From contig NZ_CAFJ01000088.1 in NCBI RefSeq assembly GCF_000239795.1, forward strand, positions 1-34,304: 34,304 bases of DNA, read 5' to 3'. The DNA comes from Bradyrhizobium sp. STM 3809 (lineage in GTDB: Bacteria; Pseudomonadota; Alphaproteobacteria; Rhizobiales; Xanthobacteraceae). This document shows positions 16,992-25,314 of this stretch, piece by piece (the first letter of the stretch is position 1; every line of letters starts with the position of its first letter). The notes under the pieces were generated by a model. It was not told where the DNA came from, ran no database searches, and saw nothing but the letters and a program-made list of their open reading frames with translations. The translations under genes and the position numbers were made by a program.

Positions 16992-18896
16992 CTAGATGGC
17001 GACCTGGCGGCCGATCTCGACCACGCTGTCGCGCGGAAGGCTGAAGAAATCGCTGACGTGGAGCGAGTTGCGCTCCATCGCAGCAAACAACTGCTCCTGC
17101 CATGCCGGCAACCCCTTGCCATCATCGCGTGCGGTGACCGTCTCGTGGCCGACATAATAGGTGATATCGTCGAGATCGATGCGGCAGCCGCGTGCCTTGC
17201 TGGCGTTGAGCAGTTCGGGAATGTGCGGCCGCTCCATGAAGCCGAACGTCGCCTCGGCCCGCCAGACATCCGGCGCGACCTCCTCGATCTTGAGCCGATC
17301 GCCCGGGGCGACCCAGGGAATCGAGACCACCTCCACCCGCAGCACCAGCAGGTGCTCATGCAGCGCGCGGTTGTGCTTGACGTGCCATAGCATCACGGGC
17401 GGCGTGTCGCGTTCCGTCCGGGTCAGGAACACAGCCGTACCGGGGACTCTGGGGACCTTCTTCTCGGCGATCTCGGCCATGAACTGCGGCACCGGGATCA
17501 GCCGCTCGCGCATGCGTTCGGACACGGCCGCCGCGCCGCGGTGCCAGATCCACATCACGCCGTAGACGCTCGTCGCGAGCAGCAGCGGCACGTAGCCGCC
17601 CTCGGCGATCTTGGTGAGATTGGCCAGGAAGAACGCGCTGTCGATGGTCAGGAACAGGCCCGCCGCCGCGCCGGCCGCGAACAGGCTCCAATGCCAGATC
17701 TCGCGCATCGCGATGAACAGCAGCGCCGACGTCATCAGCATCGTCAGCGACACCGCGATGCCATAGGCCGAGGCCAGATTGTCCGACTTGCCGAACCCGA
17801 TCGTCAGGCTCACCGTGACCACCATCAGCAGCCAGTTCACAGCACCGACATAGATCTGGCCGTAGCCTTCCGACGAGGTCTGCTTGATCGCCAGCCGCGG
17901 CATCCAGCCGAGCTGGATCGCCTGCCGGGTCATGGAGAATGCGCCGGTGATGACGGACTGGCTGGCGATGATGGTCGCCAATGTCGCAAGCCCGATCAGC
18001 GGCAGCAGCAGCCCGTCCGGGCAGAGCCTGAAGAAGATGTTGCCGTCCGTCGGCGCGCCGTCGATCACCAGCGCCGCCTGGCCGGCGTAGTTGATGATGA
18101 GGCTGGGAAACACGATCGCGAACCAGGCGAGCTTGATCGGGCCGGCGCCGAAATGCCCCATGTCGGCATAGAGCGCCTCTGCGCCGGTCACGCACAGGAA
18201 CACCGAGCCGAGCACGAGGAATCCGGTGGCCCCGTTGGACACCAGATAGGACCATCCGTAGCTCGGATTGAGCGCCGCGAACACCGCCGGGTGCCTGGCG
18301 ATCCCGACCAGTCCCAACACCGCGATGGTCACGAACCACAGCAGCATGACCGGCCCGAACAGCCGGCCGATCGAGGCCGTGCCGCGCGACTGGATCGCGA
18401 ACAGCGCGAGCAGAATGACGACGGCCGCCGGCACGACATAGGGCTGCAGCGCGGGTGCCGCCATGTTCAGGCCTTCGAGCGCCGACAGCACGGAAATGGC
18501 CGGCGTGATCGCGCCATCGCCATAGATCAGCGCCGCGCCGAACAGGCCGAGCGCGACGATCGTCGGCCGCCGCTGGCGCTTCACGCCGAGCAGCGCCATC
18601 AGCGCCAGGATGCCGCCCTCGCCGTCATTGTCGACGCGCATCGCGAACAGCACGTATTTGACGGTCGTGATGATGAACAGCGTCCAGATCACCAGCGACA
18701 GCGCGCCGAGCACGGCGACGGCGCCCGTCGGCTGGCCGCCGGTGCCGAGGATCGTCTTGAAGGTATAGAGCGGGCTGGTGCCGATATCGCCGAACACGAT
18801 GCCCAGCGCGGACAGTGCAAGCAGGCTGAGCCGGCCTTGCGGCGGCTGGTGCGCGAGGCTCGCGCTGGCCGAGGACTTCAGGTCGTTCAACGTCAC
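16992..18896 (-). CDS. kup: Kup-family low-affinity potassium transporter
   Basis: A 634-residue K+/H+ symporter of the KUP/HAK family. About twelve transmembrane helices fill residues 20-450. The first carries the signature GIVFGDIGTSPLYTFKTI, where the Gly-Asp and Thr-Ser-Pro are substrate-path residues. GDGAITPAISVLSALEGL and GHFGAGPIKLAWF are further hallmarks. A cytoplasmic C-terminal domain of about 150 residues follows. Length is typical (620-640). The start is GTG at 18894-18896 with no strong ribosome binding site. Rhizobia often carry several kup copies. Confidence 0.95.
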   Translation of the reverse strand: MTLNDLKSSASASLAHQPPQGRLSLLALSALGIVFGDIGTSPLYTFKTILGTGGQPTGAVAVLGALSLVIWTLFIITTVKYVLFAMRVDNDGEGGILALMALLGVKRQRRPTIVALGLFGAALIYGDGAITPAISVLSALEGLNMAAPALQPYVVPAAVVILLALFAIQSRGTASIGRLFGPVMLLWFVTIAVLGLVGIARHPAVFAALNPSYGWSYLVSNGATGFLVLGSVFLCVTGAEALYADMGHFGAGPIKLAWFAIVFPSLIINYAGQAALVIDGAPTDGNIFFRLCPDGLLLPLIGLATLATIIASQSVITGAFSMTRQAIQLGWMPRLAIKQTSSEGYGQIYVGAVNWLLMVVTVSLTIGFGKSDNLASAYGIAVSLTMLMTSALLFIAMREIWHWSLFAAGAAAGLFLTIDSAFFLANLTKIAEGGYVPLLLATSVYGVMWIWHRGAAAVSERMRERLIPVPQFMAEIAEKKVPRVPGTAVFLTRTERDTPPVMLWHVKHNRALHEHLLVLRVEVVSIPWVAPGDRLKIEEVAPDVWRAEATFGFMERPHIPELLNASKARGCRIDLDDITYYVGHETVTARDDGKGLPAWQEQLFAAMERNSLHVSDFFSLPRDSVVEIGRQVAI

Positions 18897-19134
18897 ACCC
18901 GATGACTGCAGGTTTGGCAGACGGCATGCCTGCCGGTTCGCGAGATCTCCATCATACGAGCGATCATCGCGCGTTGCGACAGCAGGATGGCCAGGCGACC
19001 TCCATCATTCCCAGCTCATCCCTGCGGCACGAACAGGTGGTCCTGGCCGTTCCAAAGGCAAATCGCGGTGCGGTGGTTCCATGAATCCTGCTCACGTCGC
19101 GACCATGGACGTCTCACGAGCCGGAGACGAGCGG

Positions 19135-20040
19135 CTAGACGGTGAGCCGGTCGAAATCCGACGCGATGCGGGTCGCCGGAAACACCGCCCTCGCCTCGTC
19201 CAGGATCTCGTCGTCGGTGTAGCGGCCGGAGATATGGTTCAGGACGAGCTGACCGATATTGCTCGTCGCCGCGAGCGTGGCGGCCTCCGCGGCGGTCAGG
19301 TGACCATAGTCGCGGGCGGTGGCGGCGTCGCGCTGGAGAAAAGTCGCCTCGATCACCAGCACGTCCGCGTCGCGGACATGCTGCTGCAGATCATCGGTGG
19401 TCTCGGTATCCCCGACGATGACGAGCTTCTTGCCGCCGCGCGGGGGACCGAGGACGTCCTCGGGCATGATGATGCGGCCATCATCGCGCGTGACCGCCCG
19501 GCCCTCCGCCAGCATCTTTCGCAACGGCCCATCCGGCACCGCGAGGGCCGCGAGGCGCTCCGGCAGCAGGTGACGGCGCGCCGGGCTGACGAAGGCGAAG
19601 CCGAAGCTGGCGGTGTCGCGATGCCGGACCGGAAAGCCGTTGATCGTGAAGCCGCCGGCGTCGAGGACCTGTCCGGACGTGAGCGGGACGAGCTGAAGCG
19701 GGATCGGCGCGCGGCCCTCGCCCCACAGCCCCGCGAGCATGCGGATGACAACGTCGAGCGTATCCGGGCTGCCATGAACGGTCATGATTTCGGCGCTCCG
19801 GCGCAGCCGCAGCGTCGAAAACAGTCCGGGAATGCCGAGGATGTGGTCGAGATGCCCGTGGGTGAGCAGGATGCGGTCGAGCCGCCGAAAGCCCGCCCCG
19901 CTCGCCAGCAGCTGGCGCTGAATGCCCTCGCCGCAATCGACCAGGATCCGCTGCCCGCCGGCCTGGACCAGGAGACCCGGATGGTTGCGGTCCGGCGACG
20001 GAACGCTCGCCGAGGTTCCCAGGAAGATCAATTCGAACAT
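19135..20040 (-). CDS. rnz: ribonuclease Z (metallo-beta-lactamase fold)
   Basis: A 301-residue zinc hydrolase of the ElaC/RNase Z type that processes tRNA 3' ends. It opens with MFELIFLGTSASVPSPDRNH. The zinc motif is LTHGHLDHILGIPGL (HxHxDH), further ligands lie in VGDTETTDD (Asp) and LNHISGRY (His), and an exosite-like insertion precedes HRDTASFGFAF. I chose the ATG at 20040 because the family begins here. An upstream ATG at 20124 would add 28 residues with no homology-like character. It has no operon partner. Confidence 0.93.
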   Translation of the reverse strand: MFELIFLGTSASVPSPDRNHPGLLVQAGGQRILVDCGEGIQRQLLASGAGFRRLDRILLTHGHLDHILGIPGLFSTLRLRRSAEIMTVHGSPDTLDVVIRMLAGLWGEGRAPIPLQLVPLTSGQVLDAGGFTINGFPVRHRDTASFGFAFVSPARRHLLPERLAALAVPDGPLRKMLAEGRAVTRDDGRIIMPEDVLGPPRGGKKLVIVGDTETTDDLQQHVRDADVLVIEATFLQRDAATARDYGHLTAAEAATLAATSNIGQLVLNHISGRYTDDEILDEARAVFPATRIASDFDRLTV

Positions 20041-20404
20041 CGGCGCGACGTTACACCGGATCTGGCCGCGAAAGCATTCGCGGAGCCGCCATGCGACCGC
20101 ATCCGGCTCCGCCGGCTGGATCAAGTTGCCGACCGCTCGCGCTGTCCTGCAGGTCTATCGCGCATGACGATCGAAGTCGGTGCTCAACTCTCTCCGCGTC
20201 GTCATGGCCGGGTTTGTCCCGGCCATCCACGTCGGCCGGCGTCCTGAGAACGACGTGGATGCCCGGGACGGAGCCCGGGCATGACGATGTGGAGACGATT
20301 TCGCGACAGACTCGCATGGTCATATGCGTCTGCCCTGTGCTCGTGGGGCACATCCTCGCGCTGCCGCTCTGCTGACAGACTTTGGCGCCGGGCTCTGGTA
20401 GAAC
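20041..20404. other. intergenic region between rnz and dinB
   Basis: A 364-nt divergent intergenic region. Its main content is the large palindromic repeat at 20199-20287. Otherwise I see no gene. I also found no LexA-type box that I could defend. Confidence 0.5.
20199..20287. repeat. imperfect palindromic intergenic repeat
   Basis: Arm one (20199-20233) and arm two (20252-20287) are near-reverse complements over about 34 bp, sharing GTCATG, CCGGG, GTCCCGG and CATCCACGTC. Each arm also contains its own small hairpin (GGCCGGG...CCCGGCC at 20206-20224 and GCCCGGG...CCCGGGC at 20261-20280). I recognise this GTCATG(G/C)CCGGG...ATCCACGTC element as a multi-copy intergenic palindrome of Bradyrhizobium-type genomes. 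Confidence 0.8.
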
Positions 20405-21517
20405 ATGCGCATGCCAAGCTCCGGTCCGGACCCGGATGCCGCGCCGACGGCCATCCGCAAAATCATCCACATCGACATGGATGCATTCTATGCCTCCGTC
20501 GAGCAGCGGGACAATCCCGACCTGCGCGGCAGGCCGGTGGCGGTGGGCGGGTCGCGCGAGCGCGGCGTGGTGGCGGCCGCGAGCTACGAGGCGCGCAAGT
20601 TCGGCGTGCGCTCGGCGATGCCGTCCGTCACCGCCAAGCGCCTGTGCCCGGACCTGATCTTCGTCAAGCCGCGCTTCGAGGTCTACAAGGCGATCAGCCA
20701 GCAGATCCGCGCGATCTTCGCCGAGCACACGCCTATCATCGAACCGCTGTCGCTCGACGAGGCCTATCTCGACGTCACCGACAATCTGCAGGGCATTCCG
20801 CTGGCGCGCGACATCGCGCTGCAGATCCGCGCCAGGATCAAGGCCGAGACCGGCCTCAATGCCTCCGCCGGCATCTCCTACAACAAGTTCCTGGCGAAGC
20901 TGGCCTCGGATCATCGCAAGCCGAACGGTCAATACGTGATCTCCCCGGAGATGGGTGCGGCCTTCGTCGAGAGCCTGCCGGTCGGCAGGTTTCACGGCAT
21001 CGGCCCGGCGACCGCGGCCAAGTTCAACGGACTCGGCATTCACACCGGCCTCGATATTCGCAATCAGACCCTGCCTTTCCTGCAGCATCACTTCGGCAAG
21101 GCGGGCAGCTACTACTACTGGATCTCGCGCGGCATCGATCATCGACCGGTCAGGGCCAACCGCATCCGCAAATCGATCGGCGCGGAAAACACGTTTGCGA
21201 CGGACCTGACGGAGTTCGAGCCGATGGCAGCCGAGTTGCAGCCGCTGATCGACAAGGTCTGGCGCCACTGCGAAGCGACCGGCAACAGAGGACGAACGGT
21301 CACGCTGAGGGTCAAGTTCGCCGATTTCGACATGATCACGCGCAGCAGGTCGGTTGCCACGGCGGTCTCCAGTCGCGCCGAGCTCGAGCACCTGTCGCTG
21401 GCGCTGCTTCAGGCGGAAATGCCCGTGAAGAAGCCGGTGCGGCTCCTCGGCGTGTCGCTGTCATCGCTGCGGGAGGGCGAAGCCGGCGTTGAGACGCAGC
21501 TGGCCATGCCGATCTGA
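20405..21517 (+). CDS. dinB: DNA polymerase IV (Y-family)
   Basis: A 370-residue translesion polymerase. Catalytic motifs are IHIDMDAFYASVEQRDNP near residue 20-38 (metal-binding Asp and aromatic steric-gate region) and SLDEAYLDVT (Asp-Glu pair). AGISYNKFLAKLASD, GIGPATAAKFNGLGI (helix-hairpin-helix) and a little-finger domain follow. The C-terminus is QLAMPI, short of a canonical QLxLF-type clamp-binding peptide but in the expected place. The start may be either ATG 20405 or 20411; neither has a strong ribosome binding site. Usually damage-induced, but no SOS box was identified. Confidence 0.95.
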   Translation: MRMPSSGPDPDAAPTAIRKIIHIDMDAFYASVEQRDNPDLRGRPVAVGGSRERGVVAAASYEARKFGVRSAMPSVTAKRLCPDLIFVKPRFEVYKAISQQIRAIFAEHTPIIEPLSLDEAYLDVTDNLQGIPLARDIALQIRARIKAETGLNASAGISYNKFLAKLASDHRKPNGQYVISPEMGAAFVESLPVGRFHGIGPATAAKFNGLGIHTGLDIRNQTLPFLQHHFGKAGSYYYWISRGIDHRPVRANRIRKSIGAENTFATDLTEFEPMAAELQPLIDKVWRHCEATGNRGRTVTLRVKFADFDMITRSRSVATAVSSRAELEHLSLALLQAEMPVKKPVRLLGVSLSSLREGEAGVETQLAMPI

Positions 21518-21560
21518 GCCAGAATCGGCGAGGACCACGCACGTGAAGTCTCTCCCGCCT

Positions 21561-21951
21561 CTAGTTCCTCATCAGCAAATCGAAGCGTCGCCGATCGATT
21601 GCCGCTCGCTCGGCCAGTCCGGCCGCTTCACAAAGGTCCGGCGAATAGAGCTGGCAAGAACCCTCCTGTGCCGCAATCACTTGATCGATGCGCTCCAGCA
21701 GTGCCGCGGGGTCCATGTCGGACGGCGCTGCGATCTTCCCTCTCACGACATGCTTCTCGAGTCGCTCATGCCTGTCGTGATCGAGATCCGGGTCGCAGCT
21801 CGCCATAGCAGTGATAGGTGATCGGCGCGCCGTCGAAAAGGACGACGTCGCCATAGTCGACGCCGAGCTTCTGGCGCTGCGCTGCGAGCACAGATCGACG
21901 CGATTGCGTTGTTAGCTCATCCGATACCGGTGCGGGTAGCCCTTTTCGCAT
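21561..21951 (-). pseudogene. possible frameshifted small gene
   Basis: Two adjacent minus-strand frames each look coding but break into one another near 21800. The upstream frame (start ATG at 21951) reads a peptide ending GDVVLFDGAPITYHCYGEL and then degenerates. The downstream frame carries CDPDLDHDRHERLEKHVV and continues to AERAAIDRRRFDLLMRN, with codon use like its neighbours. A one-base shift would join them into a protein of about 130 residues. Alternatively the downstream part alone (ATG 21806 to 21561, 81 residues) is the gene, though it has no ribosome binding site. I do not recognise the family. Confidence 0.35.
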
Positions 21952-22119
21952 CCAGCCGGCGCCGCTTCGCCGCCGGAATTTGCCCTAAGCCCACGAAACG
22001 GCTGGAGAATCGTCGATCAACGCCGCGGCCTTCGCCTACTACCTTCCGCCTATGAGAGCCCGGCTGAGCTGGTGCTGTAATCGCCGTCGATGCTTGCAGC
22101 GCGACTGCACATCGGGGGC

Positions 22120-22137
22120 GTGGCGCTGAAGTGCCAC
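22120..22137. promoter_or_regulatory. GTGGC-N8-GCCAC dyad upstream of the alcohol dehydrogenase
   Basis: A 5-bp inverted repeat (22120-22124 and 22133-22137) lying 34 nt before the start codon at 22172. A second TGCAG...CTGCA dyad lies just upstream, at about 22095-22108. Either could be an operator for the LuxR-type response regulators of this cluster. The position could also place it in the 5' leader. This is short enough to be chance. Confidence 0.25.
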
Positions 22138-22171
22138 ACGACCACAACAACGATACATGCGGAGGGAATTG

Positions 22172-23887
22172 ATGAATTTCACGAGCAGGAGATTCTTGGC
22201 TGGCATCTCGACCGTCGCCTTCCTCGTTGCCGGCACGCTCGGCGTCCGCGCCAACGATTCGGCGCTGAAGGCCGCCAGCGAGCCCGGCGCCTGGGCGATG
22301 GCGGGGCACGATTACGGCAACACCCGGTTCAGCCCGCTGAAGGAGATCAACACCGAGAACGCCGGCAAGCTGTCGCTGGTCTACTCGTTCTCGCTGGCCT
22401 CGCTGCGCTCCAACGAGTCCTCGCCGATCGTGATCGGCAACACGCTCTACGTGTCGAGCTCCTGGGGTCCGAAATACGTCTATGCCCTGGACGCCGCGAC
22501 TGGCGCCCGCAAATGGACCTATGAGCCGGACATTCCCGACGACGTGCTGCAATATGCCTGCTGCGACGTCAACAATCGCGGCGTCACCTTCGCCGAAGGC
22601 AAGCTGTTCGTCGGCCGGCTCGACGGCAAGCTGACCGCGCTCGATGCCGCGACCGGCAAGGAGCTGTGGACCACCAAGGTGGTCGACTACAAGCAGGGCT
22701 CGGTCATCACCTCGCCGCCGCTGGTGGTGCGCGACAAGGTCATCACCGGCTTCGGCGGCGGCGAGTACGGCGTGCGCGGCTCGCTGCAGGCCTTCGACCT
22801 CAACTCCGGCAAGCAGCTGTGGCAGACCTACACCGTTCCGGCGCCCGGCGAACCCGGCAGCGACACCTGGAAGGGCGACACCGGCCTGCACGGCGGCGGT
22901 GCGGCCTGGCTGGTCGGCTCCTATGATCCGAAGACCGACACGGTCTATTGGGGCACCAGCAATCCCGGCCCCTGGAACACCGCCGTGCGCTCGACCGGCA
23001 ATGGCGACTTCGGCAAGCTGACCAACCTCTACACCGCCTCGACTCTGGCGATCGATCCGAACAGCGGCGCCATCAAGTGGCACATCCAGGGCACGCCCGC
23101 GGATGCCTGGGACTATGACGGCGTCAACGAGGCGCTGCTGGCCGACCTGAAGATCGGCGGCGCGACCGTCCCGACGCTGATGAAGGCCGACCGCAACGGC
23201 TTCTTCTTCGTCGCCAACCGCGAGACCGGCAAGGTGATCTCGGCCGAGAAATACGTCTTCGCCAACTGGGCGCAGAAGTGGGACGTCGCGACCTCGCGCG
23301 CGGTCGAGGATCCGGACAAGCGCCCGGGCCCGGGACATCCGGCCAAGGACATCTGCCCGAACCTGATCGGCGGCAAGAACTGGCAGCCGATGTCGTTCAG
23401 CCCGGATACCGGCCTGGTCTACATCCCGACCAACAATGTCTGCATGGACTGGGCGGTCAGCGACGTCGCCTACAAGCGCGGCGTGTTCTATCTCGGCGCC
23501 GAATTCCCGACCAAGGAAGGCCCCGGCGGCTTCCTCGGCGAGCTCGTCGCCTGGGATCCGGTCGCCAACAAGAAGGTGTGGTCGATCAAGGAAGACCTGC
23601 CGTTCAACGGCGGCACGCTCGCGACTGCGGGCGGCCTGGTGTTCTCCGGCAATCTGCACGGTGACTTCCGCGCCGTCGACGCCAAGACCGGCAAGATCCT
23701 CTGGAGCAAGAATCTCGGCTCAGGCATCGGCGCCGGGCCGGTGACCTATTCGGTCGACGGCAAGCAGTACGTCGCCGTCGTGGTCGGCCGCACCGCCTCG
23801 CTGCCTGCGTTCCTCGGCGAGGTCGGCAAGAAGATGACCGCCGCCGCGCCCGAAGGCGGCTCGCTGTTCGTCTTCGCGGTCCAATAG
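22172..23887 (+). CDS. PQQ-dependent alcohol dehydrogenase with lanthanide-type active site
   Basis: A 571-residue periplasmic quinoprotein with a signal peptide (about 1-27) and an eight-bladed propeller with W-motifs (for example ALDAATGARKWTYE, ALDAATGKELW, AFDLNSGKQLW). It has the adjacent disulfide Cys130-Cys131, metal-binding Glu198 (GGGEYGVRG) and Asn264 (NPGPWN), and catalytic Asp314. Asp316, two residues on (DAWDYDGVNE), is the extra Asp that marks lanthanide-dependent enzymes (XoxF, ExaF, PedH); calcium enzymes have Ala, Ser or Thr there. Overall sequence is closer to ethanol-type ExaA/PedE than to XoxF5. The ATG at 22172 follows GGAGGG by 5 nt; the ATG at 22157 does not. It oxidises primary alcohols or aldehydes and passes electrons to cytochrome c. 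Confidence 0.93.
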   Translation: MNFTSRRFLAGISTVAFLVAGTLGVRANDSALKAASEPGAWAMAGHDYGNTRFSPLKEINTENAGKLSLVYSFSLASLRSNESSPIVIGNTLYVSSSWGPKYVYALDAATGARKWTYEPDIPDDVLQYACCDVNNRGVTFAEGKLFVGRLDGKLTALDAATGKELWTTKVVDYKQGSVITSPPLVVRDKVITGFGGGEYGVRGSLQAFDLNSGKQLWQTYTVPAPGEPGSDTWKGDTGLHGGGAAWLVGSYDPKTDTVYWGTSNPGPWNTAVRSTGNGDFGKLTNLYTASTLAIDPNSGAIKWHIQGTPADAWDYDGVNEALLADLKIGGATVPTLMKADRNGFFFVANRETGKVISAEKYVFANWAQKWDVATSRAVEDPDKRPGPGHPAKDICPNLIGGKNWQPMSFSPDTGLVYIPTNNVCMDWAVSDVAYKRGVFYLGAEFPTKEGPGGFLGELVAWDPVANKKVWSIKEDLPFNGGTLATAGGLVFSGNLHGDFRAVDAKTGKILWSKNLGSGIGAGPVTYSVDGKQYVAVVVGRTASLPAFLGEVGKKMTAAAPEGGSLFVFAVQ

Positions 23888-23898
23888 CCGCGAACGAC

Positions 23899-23935
23899 GG
23901 GCCTCGCGCGGTCGATCGCGGCTGGCGCGAGGCCC
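23899..23935 (+). terminator. strong stem-loop after the alcohol dehydrogenase
   Basis: A perfect 11-bp stem, GGGCCTCGCGC at 23899-23909 and GCGCGAGGCCC at 23925-23935, with a 15-nt loop, starting 12 nt after the stop codon. No clear T-tract follows. It may be a partial terminator or an mRNA 3'-end stabiliser that gives the dehydrogenase more transcript than its partner. Confidence 0.55.
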
Positions 23936-23964
23936 CGCAGCCTGTTTGGATTGGCTGAGACAAC

Positions 23965-23997
23965 GGCCCGGCGCGGCCTTCACGACCGCGCCGGGCC
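23965..23997 (+). terminator. second strong stem-loop before the binding protein/cytochrome gene
   Basis: A perfect 12-bp stem, GGCCCGGCGCGG at 23965-23976 and CCGCGCCGGGCC at 23986-23997, with a 9-nt loop. It lies 35 nt before the next start codon and close to its ribosome binding site (GGAGGGA at about 24020-24026). It could act in attenuation or RNA processing; no T-tract follows. Confidence 0.45.
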
Positions 23998-24032
23998 CGA
24001 CGAACAAACAACAATCATCGGAGGGATCGAGG

Positions 24033-25244
24033 ATGCGCCCGAATCGTCGTCAGACCGGCTCGAAGTGGCGGGCCAGCGCCGAATTGTCATCACGTGCGAC
24101 GATGCTGCTCGCGTTGGCCGCGTCCGCCCTGCTCGCGTCTGCGGCGCCAGGATCGGCCAGCCAGCCGGACCCGCTGCGCCTGTGCGCGGATCCGACCAAT
24201 CTGCCATTCTCGAGCGACAATCCTTCACAGCCCGGATTTTACCTGGAGATCGGCCAGGCGCTGTCGGAGCAGATCGGTCGGCCGGTCGCATACGACTGGT
24301 ACAAGTCCTATTTCGGCAAGCGCACCGTCCGCGTGACGCTGCTCGGCAAGCAGTGCGACGCGATGATCGGCCTGCCTTTGTCCGCCGATTTCATGGGACC
24401 CGCCGTGATCTTCTCGAAGAAGATCATGACCGAAGCCTATGCGCTCGTCAGCCGCACGACGCTCACCCTGAACGGCATCGACGATCTCCGCGGCAAGCGT
24501 GTCGCGGTCCAGTATCAGACGACGCCGCAAAATCTGCTCGCCACGCGTGATGACATCGAAAAGGTCACGGTGCTCACGCCCGAGGAGGGCATGGCGGCTC
24601 TCGAGCAGGGCAAGGCCGACGTCGCCTTCGTGTGGGGCCCGGTCGCGGGCTGGTTGAACAAGACGGCCTACGAAGGCCGCTTCCGGGTACAGCCCGTCGA
24701 GGGCGCGGGTCTGTCGTGGGATGCCGCGATCGGCTTCGCGCGAACCTCCACGCAGTTGCGCGACCAGGTCGACGCAGCGCTGCCGCAGCTCGAGCGACGG
24801 ATCGCGGAGCTCGCCGCCAAATACGGCCTGCCGAACGCCCCGCCGATCAGGCTCGGCGCCGCGTCGTCTCCGATCCGGCTGGCCGCCCTCGGCAGTCCGG
24901 CTCCGTTCGTGCGGCAGCCGGCCGCCGCGCCGCCGGCGATCAGGATTGCGGAGACCCGCCCGCGCGATGCCGGCCCCGAGGCCGTGGCGCTCGGCAAGGA
25001 GATCTTCAACGGCACCTGCGCGCATTGTCACGGGCCCGACGCCGTGCAGTCCGAACGACGGATCGACCTGCGCCGGCTGCAGACCCGCTACGGCGAGGAC
25101 ATGCGCGACAAGTACTGGACCACCGTGCATGAGGGCCGTCCCTCCAAGGGCATGCCCGCCTGGAAGGAGGTCTTTACCGACGACCAGTTCGAGAGCATCT
25201 ATACGTTCCTGCTGACCGTGCAGTCGTCCGAAACGGCCAATTGA
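24033..25244 (+). CDS. XoxJ/MxaJ-like periplasmic binding protein fused to cytochrome c
   Basis: A 403-residue two-domain protein. A signal peptide (about 22-43) precedes a type II solute-binding fold (about 46-268) of the quinoprotein-associated kind: LRLCADPTNLPFSSD, LLGKQCDAMIGLP, then LRGKRVAVQYQTTP and ALEQGKADVAFVWGP. An Ala/Pro-rich linker (about 270-310) joins a class I cytochrome c with CAHCH (Cys329, Cys332, His333) and axial Met374 (KGMPAW). In methylotrophs XoxJ and the cytochrome XoxG are separate proteins; here they are one chain. It probably accepts electrons from the alcohol dehydrogenase encoded just upstream and may assist its activation. The ATG at 24033 follows GGAGGGATCGAGG. 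Confidence 0.92.
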   Translation: MRPNRRQTGSKWRASAELSSRATMLLALAASALLASAAPGSASQPDPLRLCADPTNLPFSSDNPSQPGFYLEIGQALSEQIGRPVAYDWYKSYFGKRTVRVTLLGKQCDAMIGLPLSADFMGPAVIFSKKIMTEAYALVSRTTLTLNGIDDLRGKRVAVQYQTTPQNLLATRDDIEKVTVLTPEEGMAALEQGKADVAFVWGPVAGWLNKTAYEGRFRVQPVEGAGLSWDAAIGFARTSTQLRDQVDAALPQLERRIAELAAKYGLPNAPPIRLGAASSPIRLAALGSPAPFVRQPAAAPPAIRIAETRPRDAGPEAVALGKEIFNGTCAHCHGPDAVQSERRIDLRRLQTRYGEDMRDKYWTTVHEGRPSKGMPAWKEVFTDDQFESIYTFLLTVQSSETAN

Positions 25245-25314
25245 GGGCGCGCACGCGGACCGGCACGATCGGACGGGTCGGCCGGAGCGTGCGGGTGGCA
25301 ATCGAGAGCCGGAC

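Larger units (their letters stand above)
21518..22171. other. 654-nt region with only weak coding signals
   Basis: Between dinB and the alcohol dehydrogenase. It contains the possible broken minus-strand gene at 21561-21951 and, in the last 150 nt, the presumed promoter of the alcohol dehydrogenase. I see no other gene or RNA. Confidence 0.4.

Noticed and set aside
17541..18905. Plus-strand open frame of about 450 codons opposite kup
   Set aside because: Extreme Arg/Asp/His/Gln bias typical of the complement of a membrane protein gene; kup on the other strand is unambiguous.
21917..23659. 580-codon minus-strand frame opposite the alcohol dehydrogenase
   Set aside because: Mirror frame of the PQQ enzyme with no domain signature; the plus-strand gene has all active-site residues and a good ribosome binding site.
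22172..23887. Calling the dehydrogenase XoxF (methanol dehydrogenase)
   Set aside because: The extra Asp is shared, but the N-terminal and mid-protein segments look closer to the ethanol-type ExaA/PedE group. A phylogeny is needed before a gene name is given.
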